Shown: positions 59,706 through 64,000 of the stretch, in pieces
Layout: each line of letters starts with the position of its first letter
How positions within the stretch are numbered: the first letter of the stretch is position 1
Origin: Brevibacterium sp. 'Marine'
GTDB taxonomy: Bacteria; Actinomycetota; Actinomycetes; Actinomycetales; Brevibacteriaceae
Assembly: GCF_012844365.1 (NCBI RefSeq)
Contig: NZ_CP051626.1
Span: 372,001 to 436,000 of the forward strand
Direction: 5' to 3'
Length of the DNA stretch: 64,000 nt
Position numbers and translations under genes: made by a program
The notes under the pieces: model-generated
What the model saw: only the letters and a program-made list of their open reading frames with translations
Told to the model about the DNA's origin: nothing
Database searches by the model: none

Positions 59706-59840
59706 GATTCTCATCCTCGGCGGTGACCAGGGCGAAGACAACGGGGCTGATGAGGATTTCGTCCGAAGTGTCGGATGGATTCGTCCAGGGATTTTTCCCT
59801 CCTCCTCTCATCGGCAGGGGGAAGTGCCATGATGATGGGT

Positions 59841-60731
59841 ATGGCTGGCACTGCGAAGATGAATGAACTCGGAAACTTCCTCAAGACCTGTCGCGGGGAG
59901 ATCTCTCCGGGGGAGGCTGGATTGGCCGGAGGGGTCGGACACCGTCGCGTCGCGGGGCTTCGACGCGAGGAAGTCGCCCAGCTCGCCTCGATCAGCACCG
60001 ACTACTACACGCGGATCGAGCAGGGAAGGATCAGAGCCTCAGCTCCCGTCCTCGGCGTATTGGCCGACGTGCTCAAGATGGATGAGGACCAGCGGAGCTA
60101 CCTCTTCAGCCTCGCCGACAAACCCGCGACCAGATCGCCTCGGCGAGGCGCTCAGAAGGTCGTGCCCCAGCTGCAGCGCGTACTCGAGGACCTGACAACG
60201 ACTCCGGCGATCGTCATGGGCAGGCGCATGGACATCCTCGCGTGGAACGACCTCGCCGCGGCGATGATGATCGACTTCGGGGCGATCCCTGCGGCCCAGC
60301 GCAACTACGTCCGGATTCTCTTCACCCACCCGACGATGAGGTCGCTCTACGCCGACTGGGACACGGCAGCTCAGACCGCGGTCGCGCAGCTGCGCATGGA
60401 GGCCGCGAAATACCCTGACGATCCGAAGCTGACGTCTCTTGTCGGCGAGCTCTCCGTTCAGGATCACCTATTCGCCGAATGGTGGGCCGGGCGCACGGTG
60501 AAGAGCCTGACAACGGGTACGAAGACGCTTCGTCATCCGACCGCGGGCGAACTCGTCCTCGACTGGGACACGCTCGTCGAGGCCCATGACTCCGAACAGT
60601 CGCTCGTCGTCTGGACCGCTGCCGCGGACAGTCCCACCGGAGAAGCTCTGCGTTTCCTTGCCGCATGGTCGACCGAGCGGAAAGAGTCCGCCGGCGTCCC
60701 TGCTGAGGGGGATAAAGGCATCCCAGGATGA
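59841..60731 (+). CDS. XRE/MmyB-type helix-turn-helix regulator
   Basis: A 296-residue regulator. The HTH region is LGNFLKTCRGEISPGEAGLAGGVGHRRVAGLRREEVAQLASISTDYYTRIEQGR, the characteristic pattern of actinobacterial MmyB-like proteins. A C-terminal PAS-like ligand-binding domain follows (PAIVMGRRMDILAWNDLAAAMM through LVVWTAAADSPTGEALRFLAAW), which binds small ligands in relatives. The ATG at 59841 follows CATGAT by 7 nt, suggesting a leaderless transcript; an ATG at 59859 is an alternative. The cupin/AKR/CMD/DUF2255 operon follows on the same strand and is a typical target. Confidence 0.9.
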   Translation: MAGTAKMNELGNFLKTCRGEISPGEAGLAGGVGHRRVAGLRREEVAQLASISTDYYTRIEQGRIRASAPVLGVLADVLKMDEDQRSYLFSLADKPATRSPRRGAQKVVPQLQRVLEDLTTTPAIVMGRRMDILAWNDLAAAMMIDFGAIPAAQRNYVRILFTHPTMRSLYADWDTAAQTAVAQLRMEAAKYPDDPKLTSLVGELSVQDHLFAEWWAGRTVKSLTTGTKTLRHPTAGELVLDWDTLVEAHDSEQSLVVWTAAADSPTGEALRFLAAWSTERKESAGVPAEGDKGIPG

Positions 60732-60809
60732 TTTCTGCCTCTGGTGCTTCAGCTCAACGGAGACGAGGATGGATTCCGAAAGAACTCATAGGTACGAGGA
60801 GAAGAGATC

Positions 60810-61232
60810 ATGACCGACCCGCAATTCGACCAGATGTTCCCCACCGGAGAGGCCAACGACGCCTTCGCGCAGTACTTCATCGGTCAGAGCTACCTCGCCC
60901 CGCTCGCCGGCGGCAGCGTTCCGGTGAGCAATGTGACCTTCGAGCCGGCCTGCCGCAACAACTGGCACATCCACCATGGGAAGAACGGCGGCGGCGACCA
61001 GATCCTCATGTGCACCGCCGGAACAGGCTGGTACCAGGCCGAAGGCGAAGCTCCGGTGCGCATGGAGCCGGGCACCACTGTCCGCGTGCCCGCCGGGACG
61101 AAGCCCTGGCACGGAGCCGCAGCGGACTCCTGGTTCAGCCACCTCGCGTTCATCACCCCCGGTGACGACGTCAGCAACGAATGGCTCGAACCGGTCGACG
61201 ACGACACCTACAACACGATCAACGGAAAGTGA
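60810..61232 (+). CDS. Cupin-domain protein
   Basis: A 140-residue single cupin. Metal-binding residues are seen in NNWHIHHGKNGGGDQILMCTAGTGWYQAEG (His-His and the position usually filled by Glu) and in VPAGTKPWHGAAADSWFSHLAF (late His). The first 35 residues (QFDQMFPTGEANDAFAQYFIGQSYLAPL) match cupins associated with carboxymuconolactone-decarboxylase proteins. It is the first gene of a four-gene operon and ends 8 nt before the next start. It may bind a quinone, an aldehyde or another reactive carbonyl; the reaction is unknown. Confidence 0.87.
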   Translation: MTDPQFDQMFPTGEANDAFAQYFIGQSYLAPLAGGSVPVSNVTFEPACRNNWHIHHGKNGGGDQILMCTAGTGWYQAEGEAPVRMEPGTTVRVPAGTKPWHGAAADSWFSHLAFITPGDDVSNEWLEPVDDDTYNTINGK

Positions 61233-61240
61233 GATCAGGG

Positions 61241-62098
61241 ATGACGATCTTCACTGACACACTGACACTGTCCAACGAGGTGACCATCCCTCAGCTCGGG
61301 CTGGGCACCTGGTTCATCGAGGACGACAAAGCCGCTCAGGCCGTGCGAGATGCGATCGAGAACGGCTACCGCAATATCGACACCGCTCAGGCGTACGGAA
61401 ACGAACGCGGTGTCGGCGAAGGGGTCCGCACCAGCGGCGTCCCTCGCGAGGACCTGTTCGTCTCGACGAAACTCGCCGCAGAGATCAAGGACTATGACAC
61501 GGCGGTCGCTGCGATCGACGAGTCGCTGAACACGATGGGCCTCGACTACCTCGATCTCATGCTCATCCACGCCCCGCAGCCGTGGGACGATTTCCGCGGC
61601 GGTGACTATGGCGAGGGCAACCGACAGGCCTGGAAGGCACTCGAAGAGGCCTACCAGTCGGGCAGGCTGCGGGCGATCGGCGTCTCGAACTTCCTCGAAG
61701 GCGACCTGGCCGCAATCACCGAGAGCGCCACAGTGACTCCTCACGTCAATCAGGTTCTTGCCCACATCGGCAACACGCCTGCGGACCTCATCGCCCATTG
61801 CCAGAGCAAGGGCATCCTCGTCGAGGCCTATTCTCCGATCGCCCACGGAAAGATGCTCGAGAACCGCGACGTCGCCGCCGTGGCCGAGAAATACGGAGTG
61901 AGCGTTCCGCAGCTGTGCATCCGCTACACCCTGCAGCTGGGGGCAGTCTCTCTGCCGAAGACTGCGAATCCCGATCACATGCGAACGAATGCAGACGTCG
62001 ACTTCGTCATCTCCGACGACGACATGAGCACACTGCGCGGTCTCGAGCAGAGCGACTACGGCGAGTTCGCCGCCTTCCCCGTCTACAGCGGCAAGTGA
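61241..62098 (+). CDS. Aldo/keto reductase (2,5-diketogluconate reductase-like)
   Basis: A 285-residue AKR5-type enzyme: PQLGLGTWFIEDDKAAQAVRDAIENGYRNIDTAQAYGNERGVGEG with catalytic Asp and Tyr, STKLAAEIKDYDTA with Lys, and DYLDLMLIHAPQPWDD with His. The NADPH-site tail AVSLPKTANPDHMRTNADV completes the fold. CAGGG precedes the ATG at 61241. It is the second operon gene after the cupin. It reduces aldehydes or ketoses with NADPH; the physiological substrate is unknown. Confidence 0.92.
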   Translation: MTIFTDTLTLSNEVTIPQLGLGTWFIEDDKAAQAVRDAIENGYRNIDTAQAYGNERGVGEGVRTSGVPREDLFVSTKLAAEIKDYDTAVAAIDESLNTMGLDYLDLMLIHAPQPWDDFRGGDYGEGNRQAWKALEEAYQSGRLRAIGVSNFLEGDLAAITESATVTPHVNQVLAHIGNTPADLIAHCQSKGILVEAYSPIAHGKMLENRDVAAVAEKYGVSVPQLCIRYTLQLGAVSLPKTANPDHMRTNADVDFVISDDDMSTLRGLEQSDYGEFAAFPVYSGK

Positions 62099-62151
62099 CC
62101 GGACAGGATGCGCACACCATGACAGAGAACTCAGAGAACGGAGGATCCGGG

Positions 62152-62493
62152 ATGAGCGAGAGCACGGAAGAGTCGGCAACAGGGTGGACCGGAGGACAGC
62201 GAGCATTCGGGGACTTCGCCCCGGGCCTGGTCCACTACACGGACCGAGTCCTCTTCGACGAAGTCTGGGAACGCGAAGGCCTGAGCAAACGCGATCGCAG
62301 CATGATCACCGTCGCAGCCCTCGTGGCGACCGGGAAGATGGAGCAGCTGGCCTTCCACCTCGACTTCGCTCGGCAGAACGGATGCACCGAGGATGAGCTC
62401 AAGGAAGCGATCACTCAGTTGGCCTTCTACGCCGGCTGGCCCAACGGGATGGGAGCGATGTCGGTCGCGAAGCAGGTCTTCACCGACGATTGA
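62152..62493 (+). CDS. Carboxymuconolactone decarboxylase-family protein
   Basis: A 113-residue CMD-family helical protein. It has SKRDRSMITVAALVATGKMEQLAFHLDFARQNGCTEDELKEAITQLAFYAGWPNGMGAMSVAKQVF, which fits gamma-carboxymuconolactone decarboxylase, including the His in FHLDFA. It has no CxxC, so it is not the AhpD peroxidase type. The ATG at 62152 has GGAGG 7 nt upstream and is preferred to the in-frame ATG at 62119. It is the third operon gene; the last gene starts 11 nt after its stop. The substrate is unknown. Confidence 0.87.
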   Translation: MSESTEESATGWTGGQRAFGDFAPGLVHYTDRVLFDEVWEREGLSKRDRSMITVAALVATGKMEQLAFHLDFARQNGCTEDELKEAITQLAFYAGWPNGMGAMSVAKQVFTDD

Positions 62494-62504
62494 GGAGGAA
62501 AACC

Positions 62505-62882
62505 ATGAACGAATGGTCAACAGAGATCAGTGAGGCGATCGGAGACAACGACGATTTCCACATCGCCGTCTACCACGCCGACGGACACACGACCGGAACC
62601 CTGACCTGGATCTGGTCGGTCGTCGTCGACGGCCGGGTCTTCGTCCGTGCCTACAACGGCACCGACGGCAAGTGGTACCGGTCGGCGCTGGAGCAGCGGT
62701 TCGGCAGAATCAGCGCGGCCGGACAGGAGTACGAGGTCGAATTCGAGCCGATCGACGATGCCGAGCTGGGCGCCCGCATCGACTCCGCCTACGAGGCGAA
62801 GTACGCGGGCAGCCCCTACCTTCCCCCGATGGTGGCCGCCGGCCCGAAGGCGGCGACGGTCGAGGTCGCTCCGCGCGATTGA
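62505..62882 (+). CDS. DUF2255 family protein
   Basis: A 125-residue protein with the DUF2255 pattern: DDFHIAVYHADGHTTGTLTWIWSVVVDGRVFVRAYNGTDGKWYRSALEQRFGRISAAGQEYEVEFEPIDD and a C-terminal IDSAYEAKYAGSPYLPPMV. The fold is related to flavin-reductase/pyridoxamine-oxidase-like small proteins (general knowledge; the cofactor is not evident). AGGAGG precedes the ATG. It is the last gene of the cupin operon. Confidence 0.85.
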   Translation: MNEWSTEISEAIGDNDDFHIAVYHADGHTTGTLTWIWSVVVDGRVFVRAYNGTDGKWYRSALEQRFGRISAAGQEYEVEFEPIDDAELGARIDSAYEAKYAGSPYLPPMVAAGPKAATVEVAPRD

Positions 62883-63022
62883 TGCCCCGCCTCGAGGGAG
62901 GACGAGGGATGCGATCGCCCCTGCCTCGACGAGGTGGACGAGAGGGTACCTCGCGGATAGGTGTCGGCTTCTGGATGGTGATTGCGGCGGACCGCTGATC
63001 GTGGCCCGCCGCAGGAGAGTGA

Positions 63023-63083
63023 GAGTTCCGGACGATCCGTGCGGGAAATGGGTGTCTGTTCCCGCACGGATCGTCCGGAACTC
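63023..63083. terminator. Perfect 25-bp inverted repeat between convergent genes
   Basis: Arms 63023-63047 and 63059-63083 are exact complements over 25 bp (first arm begins GAGTTCCGGACGATCCGTGC, ends GGGAA) around the 11-nt loop ATGGGTGTCTG. It lies between DUF2255 and the convergent thiolase and would terminate both. The first arm recurs at 57024 with one change. Confidence 0.85.
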
Positions 63084-63116
63084 GGGGCTGGCGGGTCGGA
63101 TCGTCTGGTGAAGAAC

Positions 63117-64000
63117 TCAGGCGACGCGTTCGAAGACGGCGGCCATGCCCTGGCCTCCGCCGATGCACATGGTCTCGAGGCCGTAGCGCGATTCGCGGCG
63201 ATCCATCTCGCGCAGCAGGGTGGCGAGGATGCGCCCACCGGTCGCGCCGACCGGGTGGCCCAGTGAGATGCCCGAGCCGTTGACGTTGAGACGCTCGGCG
63301 AAGTCGGACTCCGTGAGTTTCCACTCGGTCGTGCAGGCGAGCACCTGAGCCGCGAATGCCTCGTTGAGTTCGATGAGGTCGATATCGCCGAGTTCGAGCC
63401 CAGCCCGTTCCAGTGCCTTGGCCGTGGCGGGCACCGGACCGATGCCCATCGTCTTCGGCGGCACTCCGGCCACGGCCCAGCTACGCATGCGGGCGAAGAC
63501 CCGCAGACCGAGTTCGGCGGCCTTGGCGGCGGTGGTGACGATGCACAGCGCGGCGCCGTCGTTCTGACCCGAGGCATTGCCGGCCGTCACCGTGGCCTCA
63601 GAGTCGGACTTCCCGAGCATCGGCTTGAGCTTTGCGAGCTTCTCCACCGTCGATCCGGGACGGATGTGCTCATCGGTCGTGATGACCTGTTCGGGGGTCT
63701 TCCGGGTGGCCGGCAGCGTGATCGGCACGATCTCGTCGGCGAACTTCCCCTCTTCCGTCGCCGAGGCGGCCCGACGGTGCGATTCCACCGCGTAGGCGTC
63801 CTGGTCCTCCCGTGAGATCTTGTACTCCCGACGCAGGTTCTCTGCGGTTTCGATCATTCCGCCGGGCACAGGGTAGTCGTCGCCGCCGGCGGTGAGGCGG
63901 CCGCGGACGAGACCGTCCTTGAGCTCGATGTTGCCGCCCTTGACACCCCAGCGGATCTCCTCGTTGAAGAACGGTGCACGGCTCATCGACTCGACGCCGC
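63117..64000 (-). CDS. Thiolase family protein, partial
   Basis: The C-terminal 294 residues of an acetyl-CoA acetyltransferase-type thiolase; the N-terminus lies beyond the right edge. It has GVESMSRAPFF at the cut end, AGNASGQNDGAALCIV, DLIELNEAFAAQVLA, VNVNGSGISLGHPVGATGGR with the catalytic His, and CIGGGQGMAAVFE with the second catalytic Cys. The nucleophilic Cys of the first half is outside the window. It would cleave or form 3-ketoacyl-CoA. With the acyl-CoA dehydrogenase and CoA-transferase some 4 kb away it may belong to a short-chain acid pathway. Confidence 0.93.
   Translation of the reverse strand, partial: GVESMSRAPFFNEEIRWGVKGGNIELKDGLVRGRLTAGGDDYPVPGGMIETAENLRREYKISREDQDAYAVESHRRAASATEEGKFADEIVPITLPATRKTPEQVITTDEHIRPGSTVEKLAKLKPMLGKSDSEATVTAGNASGQNDGAALCIVTTAAKAAELGLRVFARMRSWAVAGVPPKTMGIGPVPATAKALERAGLELGDIDLIELNEAFAAQVLACTTEWKLTESDFAERLNVNGSGISLGHPVGATGGRILATLLREMDRRESRYGLETMCIGGGQGMAAVFERVA

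Overview
The window is 64 kb of high-GC actinobacterial chromosome. It most resembles Brevibacterium or a close relative in the Micrococcales. That placement is inferred from protein style, not from a search. Supporting signs are a mycothiol-dependent maleylpyruvate-isomerase-type enzyme, a CstA/cory-CC-star/ArsA gene set, a DUF222-HNH gene, a DtxR-type iron box, and several genes whose ATG lies 6-7 nt after a TANNNT -10 box (leaderless transcripts). No rRNA, tRNA, CRISPR array, prophage or intact insertion sequence was seen.

Layout. 1-4.7 kb: RidA-like protein, LysR regulator, flavin monooxygenase-like enzyme, aspartate ammonia-lyase. 4.7-6.8 kb: persulfide-stress module with a CstB-like MBL/rhodanese enzyme, a small Cys-rich protein and a CstR/CsoR-like repressor, with two perfect operators between the divergent units. 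6.9-10.6 kb: SNF2 helicase and a voltage-sensor-like membrane protein. 10.9-13.0 kb: HSL-family esterase and PucR-type regulator. 13-20.7 kb: small genes including a VOC remnant, cstA/cory-CC-star/arsA, a MerR regulator, membrane proteins, and a protein with homing-endonuclease-associated repeats. 20.7-26.7 kb: two aminotransferases, a PuuB-like oxidase with a cupin partner, and a thioesterase. 26.8-28.8 kb: iron/siderophore lipoprotein and reductase behind a DtxR-like box. 28.9-34 kb: lgt, a small membrane protein, a mycothiol-dependent enzyme with a divergent MarR, and a DUF222-HNH gene interrupted by one in-frame stop. 34.4-40 kb: LysR, MHS transporter, M20 amidohydrolase and amidase, forming an amide/carbamoyl catabolic locus. 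40-42.5 kb: DUF1345 protein and secreted lipase.

42.7-55.1 kb is the most unusual region: an acid-sugar catabolic locus. It holds a TauE/SafE exporter, two Nramp-superfamily transporters that lack the canonical metal-binding residues, a sialidase-like protein, a DeoR regulator, a fused four-carbon acid sugar kinase-PdxA2 protein with an internal ribosome binding site, an aldo/keto reductase, a DapA-family aldolase and a 2-hydroxyacid dehydrogenase. Three promoters share a 20-bp operator-like site (ATGTNTGCRYRNNNTGCGCA), and a weaker copy lies upstream of the DeoR gene. The likely scheme is uptake by the Nramp-like carriers, oxidation, phosphorylation and oxidative decarboxylation to a triose phosphate.

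55.4-64 kb: NCS1 permease; acyl-CoA dehydrogenase with a class III CoA-transferase; an XRE regulator followed by a cupin/AKR/CMD/DUF2255 operon; and a thiolase cut by the window edge. A GC-rich motif (CTCGCCGAGGC or its complement) recurs through the window. In several intergenic regions it forms perfect hairpins or direct repeats at gene ends.
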